Positions 16,983 to 25,218 of a stretch of DNA of 64,000 nt are shown one piece after another. Every line of letters begins with the position of its first letter. Positions within the stretch are counted from its first letter, which is position 1. This stretch comes from Hyphomicrobiales bacterium (GTDB taxonomy: Bacteria > Pseudomonadota > Alphaproteobacteria > Rhizobiales > Rhizobiaceae): positions 45,879-109,878 of the forward strand of contig UBTY01000044.1 in the NCBI GenBank assembly GCA_900468535.1, in the 5' to 3' direction. Made by a program: the position numbers and the translations under genes. The notes under the pieces were generated by a model that saw nothing but the letters and a program-made list of their open reading frames with translations, ran no database searches and had not been told where the DNA came from.

Positions 16983-17678
16983 TCAGAGAGCGCCGCGAAC
17001 CGCGTCGATCAGGCGTGCGACAGCCGGCTCGTCGGCGTGGCTTTCCTTGCGGGCGCGCACCAGGCACGCTTCCGAGCGCAGGATGACGCCATCGCTCAGA
17101 ACCTTCAGATGGTTGGCGCGCAACGTCGAGCCGGTGGAAGTAATATCAACGATGATGTCGGCGGAGCCCGATGCCGGTGCCCCCTCGGTGGCGCCCAGGC
17201 TCTCGACGATACGATAGAGCTGGATACCGTGCTGGCTCGAAAAGAACTGCTGAGTCAGCCGCCAGTATTTCGTCGCAATCGCGAGGCGGCGTCCGTGGCG
17301 GGCGCGGAAGTCGGCTGCGACATCGCCGAGGTCGGCCATGGTGTCGACATCCAGCCAGATCTCGGGGACGGCGACAACGACGTCGGCATGACCGAACCCC
17401 AGCCGCGCACAGACCTCCACACGCTTGTCGGCTTCCGCCAATCCTTCCCGGATCAGATCCTCACCCGTCACGCCGAAATCGACGCTGCCGTTGCCGATCT
17501 CACGGGAGATTTCGGACGCCGACAGGAAGGCGACCTCGACATCATCGAGGCCTTCGACCCTGCCGCGATAAGAACGATCGTTGCCGACCGCCGTTATCTT
17601 CATTCCAGCGCGTTCGAAGATGGCGGAAGCATCTTCCTTCATGCGGCCCTTCGAGGGCAAAGCGATGGTAATCGTCAT
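16983..17678 (-). CDS. hisG: ATP phosphoribosyltransferase, short form (HisG-S)
   Basis: First step of histidine synthesis: ATP plus PRPP gives phosphoribosyl-ATP. 231 residues, the short form without the C-terminal regulatory ACT-like domain, which therefore needs HisZ. Visible features are ALPSKGRM at the start, the GVTGEDLI segment, and the PRPP-binding DIIVDITSTGSTLRAN near residue 170-185. The ATG overlaps the hisZ stop by four bases, consistent with the obligate hetero-octamer of HisG-S and HisZ. Confidence 0.96.
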   Translation of the reverse strand: MTITIALPSKGRMKEDASAIFERAGMKITAVGNDRSYRGRVEGLDDVEVAFLSASEISREIGNGSVDFGVTGEDLIREGLAEADKRVEVCARLGFGHADVVVAVPEIWLDVDTMADLGDVAADFRARHGRRLAIATKYWRLTQQFFSSQHGIQLYRIVESLGATEGAPASGSADIIVDITSTGSTLRANHLKVLSDGVILRSEACLVRARKESHADEPAVARLIDAVRGAL

Positions 17679-18796
17679 GAGGCCGCCCTCGCCGCATCAA
17701 TACGATCGAGCCACAAGGAGAAGCCGACCGCCGGGATTCGCTCCTTGGCGCCGAGGAACGTCATGAGTTTGTCGAACCGGCCGCCACCGACGAGAACCGA
17801 GTCGGAACCCTCGACGCCGATCTCGAATACGAGGCCGGTGTAGTAATCGAGTGGACGCCCGAAGGCGGCGCGATACTCGACCATCGAGATATCGACGCCG
17901 GCATTCGCCAAGGCAGCCACACGTCCGTCGAAACGCGCGAGCGCGTTGCCGAGCTTGAAGCCGGCGGCGTCCGCGAAACCGGCGAGCGCCGCCGATGCAT
18001 TGGTCAGCGGCACCTGCAGCGACAGAAACTCCTGCAGCACCGCGAAGGCAGCGTCATCGAGACGGATTTCGGAAAGCACGAGCTTTTCCTTCAGGCGCCG
18101 CGCGATGTCGGCGGGCGAACGGCTGGCGTTGGTCGAATAGCCGGTGGCCTGCATGGTCTCGTCGATGTGCCTCACCAGAGCGTCTTCGTCGCCCGAATTC
18201 AAAAGCCTGGCGACCTGATCATCAAGACCGGTGACGAACTGCGGGCTGACGAGGCGCGCGAGCAGAGCCTCGAGCTGCGCCATGTTGCCGAAGGCGTGAG
18301 TGAGGCGCTTCTGCCAGCCGAGCGGAAGACCAAGAGCCTGCACAACCGCTTCGAAGACGGCCTGATCGCCCAGCGTTACCGCGAGCTGCCGGCCGGGCAG
18401 AAGCCGGGACAGGATGCCAACCGCATCACCGATTATGCGGGCATCGGCCGCTGAAATGTTGATGTCGCCGAGATCTTCGATACCGGCCTGATAGAACTCG
18501 CTTCCGCCCTCGCGCCGCTGCCGGAAGACTTCGCCGAGATAGGAATAACGCTTCGGGGTGCCGGTGGCGCTTTCGATGTGGCGCAGACAGACCGGAATCG
18601 TGAACTCCGGCCGCAGGCACAGGCTTGCACCGGTTTCGTTCTCGGTCATGAATATCCGGCGACGGAGATCTTCGCCGGCTATATCCAGAAACGGCTCGGC
18701 CGGCTGGATGATCGGCGTGTCGACGCGCTCTGCCTTGCGCGCCGTAAACTCCGACAACAGTTCGCCGGCAAAATCCGGCTGGTTGACCAGGGCCAT
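17675..18796 (-). CDS. hisZ: ATP phosphoribosyltransferase regulatory subunit HisZ
   Basis: 373 residues from the ATG at 18796; the frame is open to 18928 but that part overlaps hisS and is not family-like. HisZ is a catalytic-domain paralogue of histidyl-tRNA synthetase lacking aminoacylation, and it activates and confers histidine feedback on short HisG. Class II-like motifs are degenerate but visible: LRPEFTIPVCLRHI, YLGEVFRQRREGGSEFYQAG, RPLDYYTGLVFEI and VGGGRFDKLM. The start lies one base after the hisS stop and the end overlaps hisG, so the three genes form a tight hisS-hisZ-hisG operon. Confidence 0.95.
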   Translation of the reverse strand: MALVNQPDFAGELLSEFTARKAERVDTPIIQPAEPFLDIAGEDLRRRIFMTENETGASLCLRPEFTIPVCLRHIESATGTPKRYSYLGEVFRQRREGGSEFYQAGIEDLGDINISAADARIIGDAVGILSRLLPGRQLAVTLGDQAVFEAVVQALGLPLGWQKRLTHAFGNMAQLEALLARLVSPQFVTGLDDQVARLLNSGDEDALVRHIDETMQATGYSTNASRSPADIARRLKEKLVLSEIRLDDAAFAVLQEFLSLQVPLTNASAALAGFADAAGFKLGNALARFDGRVAALANAGVDISMVEYRAAFGRPLDYYTGLVFEIGVEGSDSVLVGGGRFDKLMTFLGAKERIPAVGFSLWLDRIDAARAAS

Positions 18797-18797
18797 C

Positions 18798-20312
18798 TCA
18801 GCCCGCCCTCTTCCGATCTTCGGCCTGCGCCGCGAGAATTTCCCTGACCTTCGCAACGAGATCGCCTTCCGGAACCGTCTCCTGGGCAACCCGCGCCTCA
18901 CGCCAGCTTGCGTTGTCCTCGATCTCACCCGACAGGCGCTTGCCCTCGATCAGGTCCTTGATCTGCACGACGCCCTCGGCACGCTCGTCGCCGCCCTGGA
19001 TGATCGCAACAGGGCAGCCGCGGCGGTCAGCATATTTCAGCTGATTGCCGAACTTTTTCCAGTTGCCCTGGAACATCTCGGCGCGAATGCCGGCCGCGCG
19101 CAGCTCCTGCGTCAGGCGCTGATAACGGCCCATCGCCTCGACATCGCCGTCCATGACGGTGATTAGAACCGGCTCGATGACCTCGGCCTGACCGAGCTTG
19201 CCGAGGTTCTTCAGCGCCGTCATCAAACGGGAGACGCCGATGGAGAAGCCGGTGGCCGGAACGGGCTGGCCCATGAAGCGGGAGACGAGGCCATCATAGC
19301 GACCGCCGCCACCGACAGAGCCGAAGACGACCTTCTCACCCTTTTCGTTGGTCACGTCGAACAGAAGCTCGGCTTCGTAGACCGGGCCGGTGTAGTATTC
19401 GAGGCCGCGCACGACCGACGGATCGATCTTGATGCGGTCGGACTGGTAGCCCGCGCTTGTGACCAATGCGCCGATGAAGTTCAGCTCCTCGACACCCTCG
19501 GCACCCTTGGAGGTGCCTGCGACGAGTTCCGCCAGCCGGGCGGCGCTTTCCGCGTAATCCTTGATACCGACGAAGAAGAGGACCTTGTCGATCTGGCTCT
19601 GGTCGAGGCCGGCGCCCTTGGTGAAATCGCCCGATTCATCCTTCCGGCCGGGGCCGAGCAGCAGTGCCACGCCCTCGGGACCGAACTTGTCGAGCTTGTC
19701 GATGGCGCGCAGCACGTTGAGGCGCTGCGCGGCCTTGTCGTCGCCGCCGAGGCCGATCGCTTCCAGAACACCGTCGAGAACCTTGCGGTTGTTGACGCGG
19801 ATGACGTAGTCGCCGCGCTTGATGCCGAGCGCTTCCAGCGTATCGGACATCATCATGCACATCTCGGCATCGGCCTGCACGCCGGGCGCACCGACGGTAT
19901 CGGCGTCGAACTGCATGAACTGGCGGAAACGGCCCGGGCCCGGCTTCTCGTTACGGAAGACATAACCTGCGCGATAGGTGCGGTAGGGCAGCTGGATGTC
20001 GTTGAAGTTCTCGGCGACATGGCGGGCGAGCGGCGCCGTCAGGTCATAGCGGAGCGACATCCATTGCTCGTCGTCGTCCTGCAGCGAAAAGACGCCTTCG
20101 TTCGGCCGGTCCGCATCCGGCAAGAACTTGCCGAGCGCATCGGTATATTCGAAGAGCGGGGTTTCGACAGGATCGAAACCATAATGCTCGTAGACTTCCC
20201 GGATCTTCGCGGTCATTTCATTGACGGCGCGAATATCGGCTGCCGAACGATCGACGAAGCCGCGTGGGAGTCTGGCCTTGAGCTTTTGTGGTTTCTTCTT
20301 GATGTCGTTCAT
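18798..20312 (-). CDS. hisS: Histidyl-tRNA synthetase
   Basis: 504-residue class II synthetase charging tRNA-His. The start at 20312 begins MNDIKKKPQKLKARLPRGF; the longer open frame is antisense to the neighbouring plus-strand gene. Motif 1 region LPRGFVDR, motif 2 region YRAGYVFRNEKPGPGRFRQF, histidine-binding VRGLEYYTGPVYEAEL and motif 3 GVSRLMTALK are present. Length and the PGPGRFRQF form match the alphaproteobacterial HisRS, a group known to have changed along with loss of the extra G at position -1 of tRNA-His. First gene of the operon with hisZ and hisG. Confidence 0.97.
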   Translation of the reverse strand: MNDIKKKPQKLKARLPRGFVDRSAADIRAVNEMTAKIREVYEHYGFDPVETPLFEYTDALGKFLPDADRPNEGVFSLQDDDEQWMSLRYDLTAPLARHVAENFNDIQLPYRTYRAGYVFRNEKPGPGRFRQFMQFDADTVGAPGVQADAEMCMMMSDTLEALGIKRGDYVIRVNNRKVLDGVLEAIGLGGDDKAAQRLNVLRAIDKLDKFGPEGVALLLGPGRKDESGDFTKGAGLDQSQIDKVLFFVGIKDYAESAARLAELVAGTSKGAEGVEELNFIGALVTSAGYQSDRIKIDPSVVRGLEYYTGPVYEAELLFDVTNEKGEKVVFGSVGGGGRYDGLVSRFMGQPVPATGFSIGVSRLMTALKNLGKLGQAEVIEPVLITVMDGDVEAMGRYQRLTQELRAAGIRAEMFQGNWKKFGNQLKYADRRGCPVAIIQGGDERAEGVVQIKDLIEGKRLSGEIEDNASWREARVAQETVPEGDLVAKVREILAAQAEDRKRAG

Positions 20313-20447
20313 TTCCAACGTCTTCCGCTCACTATGACAGTGGCGGTTTCCTAGCGGAAAGGGCCGGATGCGGCAAGGGTGAAGGGCCTTGATCAGGAAC
20401 ACAGAATCGATTGAACGAGTGTAAACGGCGAACGAGAGAACCATAGA

Positions 20448-21203
20448 ATGATCGCAGAAGCGCTTCTTTATGCAGCGACCCTGCCCATGACGCAGAAATC
20501 GCACCGGCCATTCGTCCGCTATTCCGTCAATCTCTGGTCCCGTGCGGGTCGCTGCAACAAGGCGTGGGCGGAGCACGAGGCCAACAGCAGACGGGCGATC
20601 CTTTCGGCGATGGCTGATTGCAAGCAGCGGCGGACGGCCGTGGTGCTGGGCTCCGGGCTGCTGCGCGACGTGCCGATCCGCGAACTCGCAGCCGCCTTCG
20701 ATACCGTGGTGCTGGTCGATCTCGTGCATATCGCGACGGTTCGCCTGAAGATGCGGCGCAAGACCTACCGCAATGTCCGGCTGATCGAACGCGATCTCTC
20801 CGGCTACGACGAGCTTACCGCCGGTAAGGTGCCGGAGCCGCTCGGCTTTCTGCGCAATGTGCCTTATCTCGATTTCGTGGTTTCGGCCAATCTCCTGTCG
20901 CAGATCGGACGCGGCGTTCAGCGTCGGTTCGAGGCCGAGCGCGGCGGGATGCCAGATGATACGGTGGAACAGCTGATCGCGGCGCATCTCGCCGGGCTGT
21001 CGCGTATGCCATTCAAAAGCTGCCTCATTACCGACGTCTCGTACGCGGTGATCGACCGCAACGGCAAAACCCACGAGGAGGCCGATCTCATGCATGGGGT
21101 CGAGGTGGCCGACGCGCGGGCGAACTGGACGTGGCCGGTGGTGCCAACAGGCGAGGAAAGCCCGGATTATCAGGTCGTCCACCAGGTGATTGCGGCCTAT
21201 TGA
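20448..21203 (+). CDS. Conserved unknown with Rossmann/methyltransferase-like core
   Basis: 251 residues. Residues about 60-90 read AVVLGSGLLRDVP then DTVVLVDLVH, a glycine-rich loop and acidic strand end like those that bind the adenosine part of S-adenosylmethionine. The second half (DFVVSANLLSQIG) resembles the post-motif region of class I methyltransferases. It lacks a recognisable substrate domain, so an enzyme activity is not claimed. It starts 135 bases upstream of and divergent from hisS. The start at 20448 is the first ATG; one at 20487 (MTQKSHRP) is also possible. Confidence 0.7.
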   Translation: MIAEALLYAATLPMTQKSHRPFVRYSVNLWSRAGRCNKAWAEHEANSRRAILSAMADCKQRRTAVVLGSGLLRDVPIRELAAAFDTVVLVDLVHIATVRLKMRRKTYRNVRLIERDLSGYDELTAGKVPEPLGFLRNVPYLDFVVSANLLSQIGRGVQRRFEAERGGMPDDTVEQLIAAHLAGLSRMPFKSCLITDVSYAVIDRNGKTHEEADLMHGVEVADARANWTWPVVPTGEESPDYQVVHQVIAAY

Positions 21204-21216
21204 ATTGCAAGATATC

Positions 21217-21245
21217 GTGATGCAATCAAAGATTTATTGTATCAC
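21217..21245 (+). promoter_or_regulatory. Palindromic operator candidate for brnTA
   Basis: GTGATGCAAT (21217-21226), nine bases, ATTGTATCAC (21236-21245): nine of ten positions are complementary. It ends 14 bases before the brnT start, the expected place for autorepression by the ribbon-helix-helix antitoxin BrnA or the BrnTA complex. Confidence 0.55.
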
Positions 21246-21259
21246 TTTTATTTTGCGAT

Positions 21260-21547
21260 ATGGTGTCGATGAAGATCGTTTGGGATGAGCCGAAACGGGT
21301 CAGAAATGCTGAAAAGCATGGGCTGGATTTTCGCGACCTCGACGACGATTTCTTTGCGGCCGCACTGATCCTCGACGCGAGAAGCCCAAGGCTGAAGGCA
21401 GCCGGCATCCTGATCGAGGATGTGATCGCAGTCGTTTTCGCCGTTCTTGGCAGCGAGGGGATTTCAGTTATCTCCATGCGCCGCGCAAGCCGCCAGGAAA
21501 GGAGGCTTTATGAACAGTTCCAGTCGAAAAATCTTCGGCCTCACTGA
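21260..21547 (+). CDS. brnT: BrnT family toxin (type II toxin-antitoxin)
   Basis: 95 residues from the ATG at 21260; ATG at 21269 (MKIVWDEPK) is the more family-like start and equally possible. The BrnT pattern is present: VWDEPKRVRNAEKHGLDF near the N-terminus and ISMRRASRQERRLYEQ near the C-terminus, which includes the basic residues of the RelE-like ribonuclease active site in this family. BrnT of Brucella cleaves RNA and stops growth until bound by BrnA. Overlaps brnA by 38 bases. No strong ribosome site precedes it, whereas brnA has one, which would favour more antitoxin. Confidence 0.88.
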   Translation: MVSMKIVWDEPKRVRNAEKHGLDFRDLDDDFFAAALILDARSPRLKAAGILIEDVIAVVFAVLGSEGISVISMRRASRQERRLYEQFQSKNLRPH

Positions 21548-21824
21548 CGAGGAGGAAGCCGCGATCCAAAGCGGCATTGCTGAAGACCCAGACAATCCCG
21601 AATGGACCGAAGAGGACTTCAAGAACGCTCGGCCCTTTGCCGAGGTCTTCCCCGAGCTTGCCGAGAGCGTCCGGCGTTCGCGTGGTCGCCCGGCGGTTGA
21701 ACAACCGAAGCGGCAGATTTCGCTGCGGCTCGATCCTGACGTGATCGACGCTTTCAAGGCGACCGGAAAGGGTTGGCAGGGCCGGATCAACGAGGCACTG
21801 CGCAAGGCCGCCAAGCTTCGATAA
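21510..21824 (+). CDS. brnA: BrnA family antitoxin
   Basis: 104 residues from the ATG at 21510, chosen because it has a near-perfect Shine-Dalgarno (AAAGGAGG) seven bases upstream. The N-terminal part is acidic (DEEEAAIQSGIAEDPDNPEWTE is spread over residues 13-34) and should cap the toxin. The C-terminal part has RGRPAVEQPKRQISLRLDPDVIDAFKATGKGWQ, the ribbon-helix-helix DNA-binding region typical of BrnA, ending INEALRKAAKLR. It therefore both neutralises BrnT and probably represses the operon. Confidence 0.9.
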   Translation: MNSSSRKIFGLTDEEEAAIQSGIAEDPDNPEWTEEDFKNARPFAEVFPELAESVRRSRGRPAVEQPKRQISLRLDPDVIDAFKATGKGWQGRINEALRKAAKLR

Positions 21825-21872
21825 AGCACGGGGCATCTTGGCAGCGGCGCCACGTTTGCCTATCTTCGCCGC

Positions 21873-22247
21873 ATGCGCTTGCTGGCCATCGTGACAATGA
21901 TCTTTGCTTGGCTCGCCTACGGGACGATGTCCGCGTGGGCCGGATGTCCGATGTGTGCGTCAATGCACCAAGCCGCCAGTTCAGATATGACGGAAGACGG
22001 GCAACACCATTACATGGCCGGTATGGAGATGGACGGCACGGCGACGGCCAACACGCCGGCGAGCGATCCTTGCCCGGTCGGGGGCATGGCACATATGCCG
22101 TTCTGTTCCGCCTGCCTCGTCGTGCCGCCCGAAGTTGCTGTCGGCACTGACGGGAAGCAGGTATTCTCCTACCCGTCCCCGGCGATAGAGCGCGCCTTTC
22201 CGGGTGCACGACCGGCGCCGCTGGCACCGCCTCCCCGAACCGCCTGA
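21873..22247 (+). CDS. Secreted Cys/His/Met-rich protein, possibly copper-related
   Basis: 124 residues with an N-terminal signal peptide (MRLLAIVTMIFAWLAYGTMSAWA, cleavage after the AWA). The short mature part contains CPMCASMH, HHYMAGMEMDG, CPVGGMAHMPFCSAC: pairs of Cys, plus Met and His clusters of the kind that bind copper or silver. The C-terminal third is Pro/Ala-rich. It is followed 75 bases on by a DUF305 protein that is also Met/His-rich, so a periplasmic metal-handling pair is likely. No named family was recognised with certainty, although it recalls DUF2946-type proteins. Confidence 0.65.
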   Translation: MRLLAIVTMIFAWLAYGTMSAWAGCPMCASMHQAASSDMTEDGQHHYMAGMEMDGTATANTPASDPCPVGGMAHMPFCSACLVVPPEVAVGTDGKQVFSYPSPAIERAFPGARPAPLAPPPRTA

Positions 22248-22322
22248 CAATCCGATTTTCGACCACATTCGCGGCCTCGCGCCGCGTTTCGAATTCCATT
22301 GCCAGACAGAGGAAGAATATCC

Positions 22323-22682
22323 ATGTCACCGAGACTATTTGCCCTAGCCGCAAGCCTTGCCTTCATCGCCATTCCTGCATCCGCAGAAGACATGCAGATG
22401 GACATGAGCAAGCCGATGGGCGACCACAGCCCGTCGAGCCACGCCTTTGCCGCCGCCAACGCCAAGATGCACAAGGACATGATGGTCGATTATAGCGGAA
22501 ACGCGGATGTCGACTTTGTGCGCGGCATGATCCCGCACCATCAGGGCGCGATCGACATGGCCAAGGTCGAACTCAAATACGGGAAAGATCCTGAAATCCG
22601 AAAGCTCGCAGAAGGTGTCATCAAGGCGCAGGAAGCCGAAATCGCTGAGATGCAGGCCTGGCTGAAGAAGCACGCAAAGTAA
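22323..22682 (+). CDS. DUF305 periplasmic protein (CopM-like)
   Basis: 119 residues from the ATG at 22323, which has an AGAGGAAG site upstream. The signal peptide ends at PASAE. The mature protein starts with Met/His-rich sequence (DMQMDMSKPMGDHSP) and contains the DUF305 hallmark FVRGMIPHHQGAIDMAKVEL, including the HHQGAI core, then a helical tail. DUF305 members such as cyanobacterial CopM bind copper in the periplasm. Together with the preceding Cys/His/Met-rich protein it suggests copper tolerance or delivery; this is inference from family and context. Confidence 0.85.
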   Translation: MSPRLFALAASLAFIAIPASAEDMQMDMSKPMGDHSPSSHAFAAANAKMHKDMMVDYSGNADVDFVRGMIPHHQGAIDMAKVELKYGKDPEIRKLAEGVIKAQEAEIAEMQAWLKKHAK

Positions 22683-22688
22683 GATCGT

Positions 22689-22719
22689 GACGCCGGCGCC
22701 CTTTCCGAGCGCCGGCGTC
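22689..22719. terminator. Hairpin between convergent genes, probable terminator
   Basis: GACGCCGGCGC (22689-22699) and GCGCCGGCGTC (22709-22719) form a perfect 11-bp stem with a 9-base loop. No U tract follows on either strand, so it may stop transcription only partly or protect 3' ends. Confidence 0.6.
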
Positions 22720-22725
22720 CGTCCA

Positions 22726-23772
22726 TCAAGCCTTGGGTTCGAACGGTTGCGGCCGGCGGCCCGCTCCCTGACGTGCGAGCATCCATCCCGGATATTCGGG
22801 TGCGAGCGCACTGACGGCATCGAGCTTCTCCAGGTCCTCCCCGTCCAGCTTCAGGCCGACGGCAGCTAGGTTCTGGTCGAGTTGCTCGACACGCTTGGCG
22901 CCGATGATGACTGTTGTGACAAAAGGCTTGGCGAGAATGTAGGCGAGAGCGACCGTTGCAACGCTGCTATCGTGCTTCTTCGCGATCTCGCGCATGACCG
23001 CGACGCACGCCCAGGCGCGATCCTTGTCCACCGGCGGAAAATCGAAGCTGGCGCGGCGCCCCTCGCCGTTGCCCGGCGCTCCCGGTCCGTATTTCCCCGA
23101 CAGCAACCCGCCTGCAAGCGGCGACCAGACCATCAGGCCAAGCTTTTCTTCCTGCATCATCGGCACGATATCGCGCTCAAGATCGCGGCCGGCGATCGAG
23201 TAGTAAGCCTGGACGGTTTCGAACCGGGCAAAGCCGCGGCGCTCCGAAACACCGAGTGCCTTGGCGATGCGCCATGCCTGCCAGTTCGATACACCGATGT
23301 AGCGAACCAGCCCGCGCGACACGAGATCGTCAAAGGCACGAAGGGTCTCGTCGATCGGGGTCACGGTATCGGTCGCGTGGATCTGGTAGAGATCGATGTG
23401 ATCTGTCTGCAGACGCTCGAGACTTGCTTCGACCGAATCCATGATATGGCCGCGCGAGGCGCCACGATCGTTCGGCTTGTCGCCCATGACGCCGTAAACC
23501 TTGGTGGCGATGACGACATCCTTGCGGGGCACACCGAGATTCTTCAGGGCCTGCCCAAGCAGCTTTTCGGACTCGCCGAACGAGTAGACGTCGGCCGTAT
23601 CGATGAAGTTGACGCCAGATGCCAGGGATCGCTCGACGATCCGGTCCGCGGCTTTCTGATCGACATCGGCGATCGCTCCCCACACTCCATCATTCGGCGC
23701 ACCGAAGGTCATGGTGCCGAGGCATATTTCCGAGACGAAGAGACCGGTATTTCCAAGCTGATTGTAGCGCAT
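22726..23772 (-). CDS. Aldo/keto reductase
   Basis: 348 residues, (beta/alpha)8 NADPH-dependent oxidoreductase. The active-site tetrad can be placed: Asp in FIDTADVYSFGESE (Asp and Tyr), Lys in VVIATKVYG, and His in DLYQIHATD. The cofactor-binding C-terminus includes SPLAGGLLSGKY and TTVIIGAKRVEQL. The closest subgroup is the YajO/Tas-like aldo/keto reductases with unknown physiological substrates. It stands alone, convergent with the DUF305 gene. Confidence 0.93.
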   Translation of the reverse strand: MRYNQLGNTGLFVSEICLGTMTFGAPNDGVWGAIADVDQKAADRIVERSLASGVNFIDTADVYSFGESEKLLGQALKNLGVPRKDVVIATKVYGVMGDKPNDRGASRGHIMDSVEASLERLQTDHIDLYQIHATDTVTPIDETLRAFDDLVSRGLVRYIGVSNWQAWRIAKALGVSERRGFARFETVQAYYSIAGRDLERDIVPMMQEEKLGLMVWSPLAGGLLSGKYGPGAPGNGEGRRASFDFPPVDKDRAWACVAVMREIAKKHDSSVATVALAYILAKPFVTTVIIGAKRVEQLDQNLAAVGLKLDGEDLEKLDAVSALAPEYPGWMLARQGAGRRPQPFEPKA

Positions 23773-23903
23773 GTTCGGACACTTTCCCTTGAGATCGCCG
23801 AAACGCGTCGGCGACGGATCAGACCTGTGGTGATTGGCGGCGATAGGCTTACGACGGTCGCCATAGCCGACGCCGGAGGATGAGACGCCTTAAACTTATG
23901 GCG

Positions 23904-23935
23904 GATGGGCGCTGTTTCAACGGCTCACGCCCATC
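23904..23935. other. Inverted repeat in the gap before the HAD hydrolase gene
   Basis: GATGGGCG (23904-23911) and CGCCCATC (23928-23935) are perfectly complementary across 16 bases, 78 bases upstream of the HAD start. It could be an operator or a leader hairpin; nothing else supports a choice. The rest of the 240-base gap shows nothing clear. Confidence 0.35.
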
Positions 23936-24012
23936 TTTCGACATGTCATCCTTTCTCTTGTTTCTCGGCGATCCCGCTATTAACTTTTTTCCGGAAACCT
24001 TACGGTGCGCCC

Positions 24013-24717
24013 ATGACGACACGCACATTGACAACGATCGGCTTCGACGCCGACGACACGCTCTGGCAGAACGAGCAATATTATCGCCTGACCGAAACGC
24101 ACTTCACCGAACTGCTGGCGGAGTTTGCCGACGGCCCGAAGATTTCCGAACGGCTGCTGGAAGCCGAGAAGCGGAATCTCCGTCACTACGGTTTCGGCAT
24201 CAAGGGCTTCACGCTGTCCATGATCGAGACGGCGATCGAGATCACCGATGGCAAGGTCCCCGGTGATATCATCGCCCAGATTCTCGATACCGGCCGCGAT
24301 CTCCTCTCGCATCCGGTCGAAACGCTGCCGCATGTGCGGGAAACGCTGGAAGCGCTTGCCCGGAACTACCTGCTGGTGATGATCACCAAGGGCGACCTGT
24401 TCGATCAAGAACGCAAGCTTGCGCAATCGGGCCTCGGCGATTTCTTTCATGCGGTGGAAATCGTCTCCGACAAGACGGCCGTCACCTACCGCCGCGTCTT
24501 CTCGAAGATCGGCGGCGGCCCAGAGCGGGCGATGATGGTCGGCAATTCGCTGAAGTCCGATATCGTGCCGGCTATCGCGGCCGGCAGCTACGGCGTCTTC
24601 GTGCCGCATGAACTGACATGGGTTCTCGAACATGTCGACGAGCCGAAGGACGCGCCGCGCTTTCGCAAGATCCCGCATCTCGGCGAACTGCGCGGGCTGA
24701 TCGACGGCCTCGAATGA
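24013..24717 (+). CDS. HAD-family hydrolase
   Basis: 234 residues from the ATG at 24013. Motif I is TIGFDADDTLWQNE (nucleophile and acid/base Asp pair near residues 11 and 13), motif II is LVMITKGD, motif III Lys lies in VSDKTAVTYRRVF, and motif IV is MVGNSLKSDIVPA. A helical cap after motif I marks class I. Trp after DDTL is typical of a rhizobial subgroup annotated as phosphoglycolate-phosphatase-like. Substrate unknown. Its stop codon directly abuts the stop of the convergent next gene with no bases between. Confidence 0.88.
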   Translation: MTTRTLTTIGFDADDTLWQNEQYYRLTETHFTELLAEFADGPKISERLLEAEKRNLRHYGFGIKGFTLSMIETAIEITDGKVPGDIIAQILDTGRDLLSHPVETLPHVRETLEALARNYLLVMITKGDLFDQERKLAQSGLGDFFHAVEIVSDKTAVTYRRVFSKIGGGPERAMMVGNSLKSDIVPAIAAGSYGVFVPHELTWVLEHVDEPKDAPRFRKIPHLGELRGLIDGLE

Positions 24718-25218
24718 CTACGGCTGTCGCGCCGGGAACAGCGGCGACGGCTTGCCGTCATTCGCCGGCGCCGGGGTTGCCGGCGTTGGCGAGGGCGGCG
24801 CCGATGCCTGCGGCTCGACGAGGATGCTGTAAGGCGCTCCGAGACCGCGGCGCGGCGATGCCTTCGAATAGTAGGGCCGAAGCAGCCAGGTCGTGTTGTT
24901 CTTGACGGTCACGTTATAGGTTTCGCCGTCTTCATCGGTGCCGAAGATGGCCTCGTCGTCTGGCGCCGCAAGGTCGAAGATCGCCAGGAAGGCGAACTTG
25001 CTCTTCGTCGAGAAGCTCACCTTGACATGCTGGCCGGCTTTCACCGGCAGCGTGTAGACGCGACTGTTGCCGAACTTGGTCCACCCCTTGAGTTCCATGG
25101 TGGCCGCTGGGAACTGCAGCTTCTCGAGGCGTTCGCCGGGTTGGAGTTCGGGCGATTGCGCCTGCGCCGAAAGCGCGAGCAGGGCATAGACGAGACCTGT
25201 CGCCAGTGCCTTTCTCAT
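24718..25218 (-). CDS. Secreted protein of unknown function
   Basis: 166 residues from the ATG at 25218, which overlaps the tag stop by four bases. A signal peptide (MRKALATGLVYALLALSAQAQ) precedes a beta-rich middle part (residues about 40-130) with alternating hydrophobic residues, recalling pre-peptidase C-terminal-like or bacterial PPC domains: GWTKFGNSRVYTLPVKAGQHVKVSF. The end is Pro/Ala-rich (SAPPSPTPATPAPAN). No enzyme motif. Coupling to tag is probably incidental. Confidence 0.75.
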   Translation of the reverse strand: MRKALATGLVYALLALSAQAQSPELQPGERLEKLQFPAATMELKGWTKFGNSRVYTLPVKAGQHVKVSFSTKSKFAFLAIFDLAAPDDEAIFGTDEDGETYNVTVKNNTTWLLRPYYSKASPRRGLGAPYSILVEPQASAPPSPTPATPAPANDGKPSPLFPARQP

